From an uncultured Prevotella sp. (GTDB lineage Bacteria > Bacteroidota > Bacteroidia > Bacteroidales > Bacteroidaceae), in the NCBI GenBank assembly GCA_900314365.1, contig OMVH01000300.1, forward strand, positions 1-23,287: a stretch of DNA of 23,287 nt, given 5' to 3'. Below the pieces are notes generated by a model. It did no database searches. It was not told the origin of the DNA and saw only the letters and a program-made list of their open reading frames with translations. Shown piece by piece: positions 1 to 7,841 of this stretch. How positions within the stretch are numbered: position 1 is the first letter of the stretch; every line of letters begins with the position of its first letter. A program made the translations under genes and the position numbers.

Positions 1-22
1 GGGAGCAAAGTAAGTCTTGCTT

Positions 23-42
23 CAAAATATGCCCGTATTTTG
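23..42. terminator. Possible stem-loop terminator
   Basis: CAAAATA (23-29) and TATTTTG (36-42) form a 7-bp stem with a short GC-rich loop; T-rich sequence follows on the plus strand at about 50-65. It could terminate a gene outside the left edge. The stem is A+T-rich and weak, so this is tentative. Confidence 0.3.
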
Positions 43-239
43 GCACTTTCGCGTTTCTTTTTCTTTACAAACTTTGCGACGACCTTTGATTTTTGATACG
101 CTTTTTGGCGTCGATGTTCAGATAGTGTGCAATGTGAATTCAGCACCTTTCAGAGTGAGCCATTTCGTGACTGCCCGCAAACAGAGAGTTTGAAAATTTA
201 TTTGTACTTCTTCTTACATTCTTGTTGCGGGCAACCACT

Positions 240-251
240 AGAAGCGCTTCT
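240..251. repeat. 12-bp perfect palindrome
   Basis: AGAAGCGCTTCT reads the same on both strands. It lies about 75 bp beyond the stop of the rhamnosidase gene. Such a site could be a dimeric regulator operator or a chance palindrome; nothing next to it decides between these. Confidence 0.35.
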
Positions 252-326
252 GATGAATCCCGTTCTTTCGATAGAAGAAATGGACTCTCAACAAGACTTC
301 AACCAGCTGTTGTGGCTTATTTTCGG

Positions 327-3194
327 TCATGGCTCTTCTTCCGCCTGGAAGAAATTGATTCTCACGGGGCCTTCGAGCCCGGCCTTGACAAGTGGCGATT
401 CCTTGGTGAAGTAGTTCCATGTGGTGAAGGCGCTGCGCTTGCTTTGTGGACGCCGGGTGCCGTCGGTGAGCCAATGCGGAAGAGCCTTGAGAGGCCGGCC
501 GACCTCCTTCAGTGTGGTGTGCCACCATTCGGTTAAGTCTTCCGATTTCCCATATTCCAGGTCGTCGGGGTATCGTTCCTCACCAATAAGCATGTTGGTC
601 CAGTTCACAGCCACCTCTATGGTGATCGTATTCTTTCCCGTATGCAGTTGGCCGGTGATGTCCATATTGTAGGGAGCATACCAAAGGGTGTCGGCGGGTG
701 AACTGTTTACCTTTACCGATGCTATGTCGCTCATCTCGCCCAATGAGAGTGTCACTCTGTCAGCCTTCTGCAATATCTTCTTGGTCAGCTGGAAGTTGGT
801 CCTGTAGATAGCGGTGCCCGCGAAGTACTTGATACGCTCGTCCTTGTTCTGGCTGAAGTCGCAGAGTCTCATCCCTTTAATAGAGAAAGGATAGTGGAGC
901 TTGGGCCTGAATTCCACCTGCCAAGGCTTGTCGAGCGTCACTGTGTAGTGCGGAAATGAAGGTCGGGGCGACTTGTTTTTTCCTGTTGCGATATCTGTAG
1001 CAGAGGCTTTGTGACGGAAGACGACGAATCGCGACTGCCAGGGAGCTAAGTCGAGCTCAATGACAGTGCGGCCCTTTTCGAAGTGCCATCTCTTCACATT
1101 GCCTATCAGTCCGTTCTCGGCCGTCCAAAGTTCCGGCTTACGCCCTTCCGTGCGTAATGACACCTTGCACTCCTGGGCAGAGTCAGAGAGGTTGGCCACA
1201 TAGAAGATGTCGGCGTCGTCAGTATGCCGGTGCACCACATCGCCCTCTCCTTTGAGGAATTTGAAGTCGGGCTCCATTTTCAGAGCCTGCATGGCTTCGT
1301 CGGAGTTGGCGAACAGCCTTCTGCCTTGCCAGCGACTCCAGATGCTGTCGGCGATATGGCTGACGAGTCCGTCGCATTTCGGATAGCCCGATAAACTCGG
1401 TGACCTTATGGGCCGCTTGGCCACGATCACCGTGGCCCCCTGCTCCAGGAGCTTCCCTAACTTCAGCAGAACGCCAGGCTCCATACTGCCTTCGGTGGCT
1501 ATTTGCAGTAAAGGGTAACGACGGCCGGAGGGCAGAACCGTCATTCCCTGGCTGACGCGGATGTTCTGCGAGGTGAAGTCGGTAACGGCGATGGCGTCGG
1601 CATAGTTCTCGCTGATGTGGTCGTTGCTTACGATGAGCCGGTCGATGACCTGCTGTCCTTGCTGAAGCAGATATTGGCAGCGTCCTAAATAGTGGAAGAA
1701 GGCTTTGCCCAAGGGAAACCAAGGCTGGAACCGACTGAAATGCGTGCCCCACCACCCCATGGTGTTGCCTGGTTGAAACGAGTCGGAGAAAGGTTGCAGC
1801 ACCCATTGGTGCAGAGAGAAGCGGTTTACTCCGCTCACCATTGCTCCCTCAGCCGAAGGCTTCAGATAGTTGGGGTCTTCTGTCCAGTGGGCATTCTGAG
1901 GCTGTGCCGAGAAACTCTCCGCACCCACCACACTGTGTCCGCCAGCTCGCGCACCTGCCACCACATTGTACTCAATCCTGCCGTCACTGTGGGTCCAGAA
2001 CTCCCCGTAAGGAACGTCGGGTATCTGTGCTCCCGCGTCGGCGTAAAACAGTCCCCAATAAGGTTCGGCCTCTAACAACAGTCCCTCGGCATTGACCTTT
2101 TGCCGTGCCACTTTCCATGTAGATTCGTTGAACAGTTGTGGCATCACCTCCCAGTAGTCGTGCATGAAGCGCGCCGCCACGTCGGCAGCGTAGCCCGTGG
2201 TGTCCCTTCCGAAGCTGAGCAACAGTGGCAGAAAGGGTGTGGGATCGTAGCCTCTCAGTTTCTTGAAAGCCTCTGTGGCATGCTCTCCCCAGTCCTGCAG
2301 TCCTGCTTCATAGCTGTCGATAAAGATATGGCGGAAGGTGGTGCCAAAATAGCTTCCGATGTGCTGGCGAAGAGGTTGCAGCACCTGGTCCCAGTGCCAT
2401 CGGTTTTTGGCGGCGTCGATTTTGTCCACCTCGAGAGAGTGTGGCCCCACGTCGTCGGGGGTAGGGTGGGTGACAGCCATTGTCGGACAAAGTCCTATGC
2501 GGTAGATGCGCCATCGTCCCTTGGGCACTTTCCAGCAAAGCGCCCCGTCGGCATCGCAGTTGCCAAGAGCCGCATGCTTTCCTGCAGCGGGGCCATTAAG
2601 TCCTACGGCTACCACGGCCACGTCGCTGTAGAGTGTGGGCTGGTCAGGGTTCTCGCCGGTGCCAAGATTCTGGGTGAGCTTTGGTTTCTGGAGCCGGATA
2701 GTCTGCTTTGTCCCGTTGCCTTCCACGTCGGTGCTGCTGCTCACAAGGTGCTTCATGCCCCGGCCCTCGTCAATCCAAGGGCCACCGGTAGTGGAGTACC
2801 CCGGTGCGTTGTGCAGCCCCAGTTCCAGCCCGAGTCTTTGCGCCTCATGAAAGGCCCATGCGAGCAGTTCCCAGTAGCGGTCGCTGCGGTAGCGGTTTTC
2901 AGGCCAGGGACAACTGTCGATGGGGGCATTGCTGCCCATGACCTCGGAGGTGAGATTGAAAATGGTGGCTCCGCCGAGACCTTCAGTTTTCATCGACTCC
3001 AAGTCTTTGGTGATGCCTTCGCGTGTGATGTTGGGGCCCATCCAGTGCCACCATGCGAAGGGGCGGTACTTTATGGGTGGGTTGCGGAAGCCGGATTCAA
3101 GTGACTGGCCCTTGACGGGCTGGCCGGTTGTCAGAGTCAGTAGACAGCCCAGGAGAATGGCTGCAACCAATGGGTGAGAAGTATTACGTGTCAT
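327..3194 (-). CDS. Secreted GH106-family alpha-L-rhamnosidase
   Basis: Predicted periplasmic or surface glycoside hydrolase that would remove terminal alpha-L-rhamnose from plant or microbial glycans. The chosen start gives 955 residues beginning MTRNTSHPLV; residues 1-30 form a signal peptide. The GH106 signature is clear: RPFAWWHWMGPNI near 44-56, LGLELGLHNAPGYS near 121-134, a barrel strand ending in FIDSYEAG (E296), LLLEAEPYWG (372-381), VVGAESF (422-428), NRFSLHQWVLQP and MGWWGTHFSR further on. A Rossmann-like segment follows (about 510-640), then a C-terminal galactose-binding-like sandwich ending with a SPLVKAGLEGPVRI block. A longer frame begins at 3236, but a good promoter lies inside that extension, which rules it out. 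No susC/susD pair adjoins, so it is not in a visible utilisation locus. Family assignment is firm; exact linkage specificity is unknown. Confidence 0.93.
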   Translation of the reverse strand: MTRNTSHPLVAAILLGCLLTLTTGQPVKGQSLESGFRNPPIKYRPFAWWHWMGPNITREGITKDLESMKTEGLGGATIFNLTSEVMGSNAPIDSCPWPENRYRSDRYWELLAWAFHEAQRLGLELGLHNAPGYSTTGGPWIDEGRGMKHLVSSSTDVEGNGTKQTIRLQKPKLTQNLGTGENPDQPTLYSDVAVVAVGLNGPAAGKHAALGNCDADGALCWKVPKGRWRIYRIGLCPTMAVTHPTPDDVGPHSLEVDKIDAAKNRWHWDQVLQPLRQHIGSYFGTTFRHIFIDSYEAGLQDWGEHATEAFKKLRGYDPTPFLPLLLSFGRDTTGYAADVAARFMHDYWEVMPQLFNESTWKVARQKVNAEGLLLEAEPYWGLFYADAGAQIPDVPYGEFWTHSDGRIEYNVVAGARAGGHSVVGAESFSAQPQNAHWTEDPNYLKPSAEGAMVSGVNRFSLHQWVLQPFSDSFQPGNTMGWWGTHFSRFQPWFPLGKAFFHYLGRCQYLLQQGQQVIDRLIVSNDHISENYADAIAVTDFTSQNIRVSQGMTVLPSGRRYPLLQIATEGSMEPGVLLKLGKLLEQGATVIVAKRPIRSPSLSGYPKCDGLVSHIADSIWSRWQGRRLFANSDEAMQALKMEPDFKFLKGEGDVVHRHTDDADIFYVANLSDSAQECKVSLRTEGRKPELWTAENGLIGNVKRWHFEKGRTVIELDLAPWQSRFVVFRHKASATDIATGKNKSPRPSFPHYTVTLDKPWQVEFRPKLHYPFSIKGMRLCDFSQNKDERIKYFAGTAIYRTNFQLTKKILQKADRVTLSLGEMSDIASVKVNSSPADTLWYAPYNMDITGQLHTGKNTITIEVAVNWTNMLIGEERYPDDLEYGKSEDLTEWWHTTLKEVGRPLKALPHWLTDGTRRPQSKRSAFTTWNYFTKESPLVKAGLEGPVRINFFQAEEEP

Positions 3195-3213
3195 AGTATT
3201 GTGGTGTTTGCGG

Positions 3214-3245
3214 CAAATGTACACAAATCCTTTCATAAAAGCAAA
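3214..3245 (-). promoter_or_regulatory. Bacteroidetes-type promoter of the rhamnosidase gene
   Basis: Read on the minus strand, TTTG (3242-3245) is followed after exactly 20 bases by TACATTTG (3214-3221). This matches the Bacteroidetes sigma-ABfr consensus TTTG-N19-21-TAnnTTTG. Transcription would begin near 3207 and leave a leader of only about 13 bases before ATG 3194. The site lies inside the 5' extension of the longest open frame, so it decides the start codon. Confidence 0.75.
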
Positions 3246-3306
3246 CAGAATGTCTTAAAATCTAAAGGGCTAATAATAAAATAGGTATAGACATCGTTTT
3301 CAAAGT

Positions 3307-4470
3307 ATGAAATGGACCGACCGCATCCGGCAGGTGAAGATACTGCTTGTCTTGGCTGCCATCATTATAGCCGTGGCCTCACTGGCCATATCCCATGCCC
3401 TCACCCGAGATTTGGCGCAGGAAGAACGCAACAAAATGGAAATATGGGCAGAGGCCATGCGTACCTTTAACGACCCCAATGAGAATACCAATCTCAATCT
3501 TGTGCTCAAGGTTATAGAGGGCAACAACACCATCCCCGTGGTGGTGCTTGACTCACGCGGCAACTGTACGGCCTACCGCAACATCAAGGTTGGCAGCGAC
3601 CAGGCCGACAGTCTGCAGGTCATTGCTGCGGCAGGTCTGCGCATGAAAGAAGAAGGCCGGGCCATCAGGATAAAGCTTGACGACACACCAAAATCCGACT
3701 ATATCGACGTATGCTACGATGACTCGCTCATTCTGAAGCGCCTCGCCGTCTATCCCTTCGTGCAGCTCGGAGTGGTGCTCATCTTCGTGGTCGTGGCCAT
3801 ATTCGCCCTGCTCACTTCGAAGAAAGCCGAGCAGAACAAAGTGTGGGTGGGACTCTCGAAGGAAACGGCCCACCAGCTCGGTACTCCCATCTCTAGTCTT
3901 ATGGCCTGGACGGAAATGCTCAAGGAAAGCTACCCTGAGGACACTCTCATCCCGGAGCTCGACAAGGATGTGCAGCGGCTGCAACTCATTGCCGACCGTT
4001 TCTCCAAGATAGGGTCGGTGCCGGAACCTGTAGCCGCAAGTCTCAATGAGGTGCTCAGCCACGTGGCTGACTACATGGACAGGCGGACTTCGCAGAAGGT
4101 GAGAATCATCAAGGATTTGCCCGAACACGATGTTGTGGTGCACATGAATCCACAGCTTTTTGAGTGGGTCATAGAGAATCTTGCCAAGAATGCCGTTGAT
4201 GCCTTAGGAGCGGGAGCCGGAACCATCACCCTGCATTTGGAGGAGACACCCTCGCGTGCCATCATCGAGGTGAGCGACACGGGCAAAGGCATTCGCAAAA
4301 AGGACATAGCCAACGTTTTCCGTCCCGGTTTCACTACGAAGAAGCGGGGCTGGGGATTGGGACTGAGCCTGGCCAAACGCATCGTGGAGGAATATCACAA
4401 CGGACGTATTTTTGTCAAGAGTTCCGAGGTGGGTAAGGGAACAGTGTTCAGAATAGAGTTGAGGAAGTAG
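3307..4470 (+). CDS. Membrane sensor histidine kinase, orphan
   Basis: Likely inner-membrane two-component sensor that autophosphorylates on histidine and passes phosphate to an unknown regulator. It has 387 residues. A first membrane helix lies at about 11-29, a roughly 115-residue extracytoplasmic region at 30-146 and a second helix at about 147-170. There is no obvious HAMP linker. The H-box reads ETAHQLGTP with phosphoacceptor H189; it lacks the usual acidic residue after the histidine. The ATPase part shows an N-box NLAKNAVDAL (291-300), G1 DTGKG (324-328), an F-box FRPGFTTKK and G2 GWGLGLSLAK (348-357), close to the C-terminus. No response regulator gene adjoins in this window. It is divergent from the rhamnosidase gene with 112 bp between starts, but I found no clean TAnnTTTG site for it there. 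The signal it senses cannot be told from the sequence. Confidence 0.93.
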   Translation: MKWTDRIRQVKILLVLAAIIIAVASLAISHALTRDLAQEERNKMEIWAEAMRTFNDPNENTNLNLVLKVIEGNNTIPVVVLDSRGNCTAYRNIKVGSDQADSLQVIAAAGLRMKEEGRAIRIKLDDTPKSDYIDVCYDDSLILKRLAVYPFVQLGVVLIFVVVAIFALLTSKKAEQNKVWVGLSKETAHQLGTPISSLMAWTEMLKESYPEDTLIPELDKDVQRLQLIADRFSKIGSVPEPVAASLNEVLSHVADYMDRRTSQKVRIIKDLPEHDVVVHMNPQLFEWVIENLAKNAVDALGAGAGTITLHLEETPSRAIIEVSDTGKGIRKKDIANVFRPGFTTKKRGWGLGLSLAKRIVEEYHNGRIFVKSSEVGKGTVFRIELRK

Positions 4471-4496
4471 CTCGGTGGTTCAAAAGCTAATGCAAA

Positions 4497-4527
4497 AAGG
4501 CATCGTTCTTTCGGTGAATGATGCCTT
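4497..4527 (-). terminator. Strong intrinsic terminator between convergent genes
   Basis: AAGGCATCGTTC (4497-4508) pairs with GAATGATGCCTT (4516-4527) to give a 12-bp stem with one G-T pair and a 7-base loop. On the minus strand the stem is followed by a run of T, so it should end the outer-membrane protein transcript 15 bases after its stop. On the plus strand there is no T-run after the stem, so it would be a weaker stop for the kinase. Confidence 0.8.
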
Positions 4528-4542
4528 GTGACGGAAGTACTC

Positions 4543-5229
4543 TCAGAAGTTCACGCCAAGGGTGAGGTTGAAATTGCCGGTATGCGTGTCGTCGAAGTCA
4601 TCCTTGCCCACGTTGGCAAGTCCAACGTCATAAGCCGCTTCCACATAGAAGTTCTGGAGTCCAAGGCCACAGCCCAGACGGAGACCACCGTCGAAGCGCC
4701 GGAAGTTGTCGGTGTAGTCATCGCCGAAGCTGCTGTAGGCTTCCCGTTGCCCGAAGTCTTTGATTTTTCCACCTACTCCGCAACTCAGGAAACCACCGGC
4801 GAAGGGTTCCACAGTGATGCCGGGAGAGGCTGCGTAACGGTATTTCACAACCAAGGGCACCTCAAGATAGTTGAGCGAGTAGGTGAATTTATCGCCGTCG
4901 TAGGTGCTTTTTCCACCTTTCTCATTATAATAGAGGCCAGTCTCGAAGTAGACCGGTGCCCTATAGGATAGTTGCCAACCCGCCACGGCTCCGACGCTGA
5001 GTCCTGTGCGCACCTTGTTGGCGTCAAGATACTTGGAGTCGCTGCTGACTGTGGCCAAACCAAGTCCCAGACGCAGTCCGTAGTAGGAAGAGGCGCAGGG
5101 TGAGGACTGACGGTAGGTGTTGCCATAGCGGTGGCGGGGTGGAATGGGCCGTCCGTCGGGATAGTACTGTGCTGTTGCAGGCACCATTGCCAACAACAGG
5201 AATGATAGGATAAGAATAGTCTGTCTCAT
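4543..5229 (-). CDS. Small outer-membrane beta-barrel protein (PorT/OMP_b-brl_2 type)
   Basis: Predicted outer-membrane barrel of 228 residues. A signal peptide covers about 1-21 (MRQTILILSF, cleavage after ATA-Q). The mature protein begins with a proline- and arginine-rich stretch, then shows alternating aromatic and hydrophobic strands such as YYGLRLGLGLA, PVYFETGLYY, YLEVPLVVKYRY and FYVEAAYDVGL, and ends NFNLTLGVNF with the C-terminal phenylalanine typical of barrel substrates of the Bam machine. This matches the broad porin-family domain common in Bacteroidetes (OMP_b-brl_2). The cargo or partner is unknown; many members are annotated only as porin family. It has its own promoter element and a terminator and so appears to be a single-gene unit. 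Confidence 0.88.
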   Translation of the reverse strand: MRQTILILSFLLLAMVPATAQYYPDGRPIPPRHRYGNTYRQSSPCASSYYGLRLGLGLATVSSDSKYLDANKVRTGLSVGAVAGWQLSYRAPVYFETGLYYNEKGGKSTYDGDKFTYSLNYLEVPLVVKYRYAASPGITVEPFAGGFLSCGVGGKIKDFGQREAYSSFGDDYTDNFRRFDGGLRLGCGLGLQNFYVEAAYDVGLANVGKDDFDDTHTGNFNLTLGVNF

Positions 5230-5254
5230 AATTGTTTCCTTTTTATTGTCATGG

Positions 5255-5262
5255 CAAAGGTA
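5255..5262 (-). promoter_or_regulatory. -7 element for the barrel gene
   Basis: On the minus strand TACCTTTG fits TAnnTTTG and predicts a start near 5248, giving a leader of about 18 bases before ATG 5229. No TTTG is seen at the expected -33 distance; that place is A-rich instead. Confidence 0.55.
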
Positions 5263-5529
5263 GTTTTTTTGCTTTTGTCCCGTTATGGTGAAACCCTATT
5301 TGAAGGTAGGTTTTTCCCTAAGCGAATGGGGGATTTTTTCTCGGCCGTAAAGCTGTAGGAGGTTGGCTCTTGCCCACGCTATGAGGCAATGCGCATCGTT
5401 TGCAAAGTACAACGAAATAGGGAACCGATGCTTGTAGACGGACTCGGAAACACCTTTGTCGTGGGCTGTTCTGTCAGTTAAAAAAACAAATTTTTCCCTT
5501 CTTTCTTAGGAAGTTACGGCAATATTGCG
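5263..5529. other. Intergenic stretch with two adjacent hairpins
   Basis: This spacer between the barrel gene and tig has no plausible gene. Two small stem-loops lie side by side: TTGCC/GGCAA at 5370-5374 and 5385-5389, then GCATCG/CGATGC at 5393-5398 and 5426-5431. A run of A then T at about 5480-5495 precedes the tig promoter and could act as an UP-like element. Whether anything is transcribed here cannot be judged by eye. Confidence 0.4.
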
Positions 5530-5537
5530 TAATTTTG
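5506..5537 (+). promoter_or_regulatory. Promoter of tig
   Basis: TAATTTTG at 5530-5537 matches TAnnTTTG. Twenty bases upstream lies TTAG (5506-5509), one base off the TTTG -33 box. Transcription would start near 5544, leaving a leader of about 100 bases before the tig ATG. Confidence 0.6.
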
Positions 5538-5646
5538 CAGTTCATAGTGTGCCCGTTCCCCTGGTGCTGTGTACTGCGGCGGAGCGGAGGATCGCTTGCT
5601 TTCCTGAAGATAACATAACAATAATAAACAAAACAAATAGACAGAG

Positions 5647-7002
5647 ATGAAAATTTCGTTTGAGAACCCCGACAAGGTGAATGGCCTGTTGACCATTACT
5701 GTGGAGGAGACAGACTACAAGGATGAAGTCGAGAAGACACTGAAAGACTATCGCAAGAAGGCCAACTTCCCTGGCTTCCGTCCTGGAATGGTGCCCATGG
5801 GACTCATCAAGAGGCAGTTCGGCGCATCCGTGAAGATGGATGCCATCAACAAGTTCGTTGGTGAGCAGATTTACAAGTATGTAAAGGACAATAACATCAA
5901 TATGCTCGGCCAGCCTATGGGCTCCGATAAGCAGGAACCCCAGGACTTGGAGAAGCCCGCTCCTTATACCTTTATGTTTGACATTGCTGTCGCTCCTGAC
6001 TTCAAGATAGAGCTCAACGGAAAAGACAAAATTGTCTATTATAATATAAAGGTAGACGACAAGCTCATCGACCAGCAGGTGGAGATGTTCGCCTCGCGTG
6101 CCGGAAAATACGAGGCTGCAGAGACCTATCAGGAGGGCGATATGCTGAAGGGCGACCTTCGTGAACTCGACGAGAACGGCAACAAAGAGGGTGGTATCGA
6201 GGTGTCGGAAGCCATGATTATGCCTTCGTATATTAAGGTGGACGACCAGAAGAAGCTCTTCGACGGGGCCAAGGTGGGCGATATCATCACCTTCAATCCC
6301 CGCAAGGCTTTTCCCGATAACGACACCGAAGTGAGCTCGCTGCTGAAGATAAAGAAGGAAGAGTTGAAAGACCATGAAGGCGACTTCAGCTTCCAAGTGA
6401 CCGAGGTGAGCCACTTCGCCAACCATGCCATCGACCAGGAGCTCTTCGACAGCGTCTTCGGTAAGGATGTGGTGAAGGACGAGAAGGGTTTCCGCGACAA
6501 GATTGCAGAGGGACTCAAGGCACAGCTTCAGGGCGACTCTGACTATCGCTTCCTTCAGGACGTGCGCGAGTACTGCGCCAAGAAGGTCGGTCAGCTGACC
6601 TATCCTGACGAACTGCTCAAGCGCATTCTGCTGGCTGCCAACAAAGGCAAAGACGAGAAGTTTGTTGACGAGAACTACGATGTCAGCATCAAGCAGCTCA
6701 CTTGGCAGCTCATCAGAGACCAGCTCCTTGCAGCCAACAACATCAAGGTGGAGCAGGCCGACGTGCAGGCTGTGGCCTCAGAGATGGCCCGTGCGCAGTT
6801 TATCCAGTATGGTATGAATAATGTGCCCGATGAGTACATTGAGAACTACGCCAAAAAGCTCCTTGAGAAGCGCGAGAACGTGGAGGACTTCGCTAACCGG
6901 GCTTCCGACATGAAGCTCACGCAGGCTCTCAAGAACGTTGTCAAGCTCGACACCAAAGACATCTCGATAGAAGACTTCAATAAACTCGGAGAGGAGAAAT
7001 AG
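5647..7002 (+). CDS. tig: Trigger factor, ribosome-associated chaperone
   Basis: Binds ribosomal protein L23 at the exit tunnel and shields nascent chains in the cytoplasm. It has 451 residues, close to the family norm. The N-terminal ribosome-binding domain (about 1-145) carries the tip motif as GFRPGMVP (43-50) within FPGFRPGMVPMGLIKRQFG; the lysine of the E. coli GFRxGKxP form is methionine here. The central region (about 150-250) corresponds to the FKBP-like domain but looks diverged and interrupted, so isomerase activity is uncertain. The C-terminal helical chaperone arms follow, ending EDFNKLGEEK. It precedes clpP-clpX as in many bacteria, but is separated from them by a terminator and a fresh promoter, so it is probably its own transcript with some read-through. 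Confidence 0.95.
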   Translation: MKISFENPDKVNGLLTITVEETDYKDEVEKTLKDYRKKANFPGFRPGMVPMGLIKRQFGASVKMDAINKFVGEQIYKYVKDNNINMLGQPMGSDKQEPQDLEKPAPYTFMFDIAVAPDFKIELNGKDKIVYYNIKVDDKLIDQQVEMFASRAGKYEAAETYQEGDMLKGDLRELDENGNKEGGIEVSEAMIMPSYIKVDDQKKLFDGAKVGDIITFNPRKAFPDNDTEVSSLLKIKKEELKDHEGDFSFQVTEVSHFANHAIDQELFDSVFGKDVVKDEKGFRDKIAEGLKAQLQGDSDYRFLQDVREYCAKKVGQLTYPDELLKRILLAANKGKDEKFVDENYDVSIKQLTWQLIRDQLLAANNIKVEQADVQAVASEMARAQFIQYGMNNVPDEYIENYAKKLLEKRENVEDFANRASDMKLTQALKNVVKLDTKDISIEDFNKLGEEK

Positions 7003-7020
7003 TATTATTTAACGAAAATA

Positions 7021-7055
7021 AACCTCCGGTAAGCAGAGGTTATCTGTTTTTTTTT
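7021..7055 (+). terminator. Terminator of tig
   Basis: AACCTC (7021-7026) pairs with GAGGTT (7036-7041) over a 9-base loop, followed closely by nine T (7047-7055). It starts 18 bases after the tig stop. Its T-run ends two bases before the clpP -7 element. Confidence 0.75.
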
Positions 7056-7057
7056 GT

Positions 7058-7065
7058 TATCTTTG
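7058..7065 (+). promoter_or_regulatory. -7 element for clpP-clpX
   Basis: TATCTTTG fits TAnnTTTG. Transcription would start near 7072 and leave a leader of about 100 bases. No TTTG is present at -33; that position is taken by the second arm of the tig terminator, so termination and initiation overlap physically. Confidence 0.6.
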
Positions 7066-7171
7066 TTTTCGTAAAATGCATGAGGCTGTTCCTAAGTGGC
7101 ACGGTTCTTGCAGGAAGAAGATAATAAGAGAGCGGATAACCTCTGTTTTTGTCTCATTAATAGAAAGGAAA

Positions 7172-7840
7172 ATGAACAACGATTTTAGAAAGTTTGCTAC
7201 GCGCAAGCTCGGCATGGACGGGCTTGCACTTGATGATGTCGTCAAGGCGCAGGCACAGTATCTCAATCCTTATATCCTCGAAGAGCGGCAGCTCAACGTT
7301 ACGCAGATGGACGTATTCTCAAGGCTGATGATGGATCGCATCATCTTCCTCGGTACAGAAATCGACGACTATACAGCCAACACTCTTCAGGCACAGCTGC
7401 TCTACCTTGACTCCGTGGACAGTGGTAAGGATATTTCTATCTATATCAACTCCCCCGGCGGAAGCGTGACGGCCGGTCTTGGCATCTATGACACTATGCA
7501 GTTCATCAGCAGTGATGTGGCCACCATCTGTACGGGTATGGCAGCCTCTATGGCCGCTGTGCTCCTTGTGTCGGGAACAGAAGGTAAACGGTCGGCACTG
7601 ACTCACAGCAGGGTGATGATTCACCAGCCTCTGGGAGGCGTGCAGGGACAAGCTTCTGATATCGAGATTGAGGCCCGGGAGATTCAGAAGTTCAAGAAGG
7701 AACTCTACACGATTATTTCAGACCATTCCCATCAGCCTTATGAAAAGGTGTGGAAGGACAGCGACCGAAACTACTGGATGACAGCCGAGGAGGCTAAGGA
7801 GTACGGAATGATTGACGCTGTTTTAACAAGAAAGAAGTAA
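7172..7840 (+). CDS. clpP: ATP-dependent Clp protease proteolytic subunit
   Basis: Serine peptidase that assembles as a double heptamer and degrades proteins fed in by ClpX or ClpA/C in the cytoplasm. The start at 7172 (MNNDFRKFAT) gives 222 residues, the usual length. An upstream in-frame ATG at 7076 would add 32 residues of unrelated sequence within the transcript leader and is rejected. The catalytic triad is visible: Ser126 in GMAASMAA, His151 in VMIHQPLGG and Asp196 in WKDSDRNY, with the GSVTAGLGIYD segment near 97-107 typical of the family. The N-terminus is somewhat longer than in E. coli ClpP, which is common in Bacteroidetes. clpX begins one base after its stop, so the two are surely co-transcribed. 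Confidence 0.96.
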   Translation: MNNDFRKFATRKLGMDGLALDDVVKAQAQYLNPYILEERQLNVTQMDVFSRLMMDRIIFLGTEIDDYTANTLQAQLLYLDSVDSGKDISIYINSPGGSVTAGLGIYDTMQFISSDVATICTGMAASMAAVLLVSGTEGKRSALTHSRVMIHQPLGGVQGQASDIEIEAREIQKFKKELYTIISDHSHQPYEKVWKDSDRNYWMTAEEAKEYGMIDAVLTRKK

Positions 7841-7841
7841 G

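Larger units (their letters stand above)
1..326. other. Non-coding flank, 3' of the GH106 gene
   Basis: No convincing gene is visible; the short open frames here are not conserved-looking and overlap the rhamnosidase end. The stretch holds three structured spots. A stem of CAAAATA/TATTTTG lies at 23-29 and 36-42 and is followed by T-rich sequence, so it could end a gene lying to the left. A 9-bp inverted repeat, TGCCCGCAA at 172-180 and TTGCGGGCA at 225-233, flanks an A+T-rich loop. A 12-bp palindrome sits at 240-251. The run around 84-100 resembles one near the right end of the window. Confidence 0.6.

Noticed and set aside
127..536. Two short plus-strand frames in the left flank
   Set aside because: They overlap the end of the rhamnosidase gene, have no promoter element or family resemblance, and their compositions look random.
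2100..3104. 334-residue plus-strand open frame within the rhamnosidase gene
   Set aside because: The minus-strand frame carries unmistakable GH106 motifs through the same bases; this is a shadow.
327..5229. Polysaccharide utilisation locus around the rhamnosidase gene
   Set aside because: No SusC/SusD pair, hybrid sensor or further carbohydrate enzymes adjoin. The neighbouring barrel is a small PorT-type protein, not a TonB-dependent receptor.
7076..7171. 32-residue N-terminal extension of ClpP from ATG 7076
   Set aside because: It falls in the predicted leader, is unrelated to ClpP, and the start at 7172 gives the standard length.
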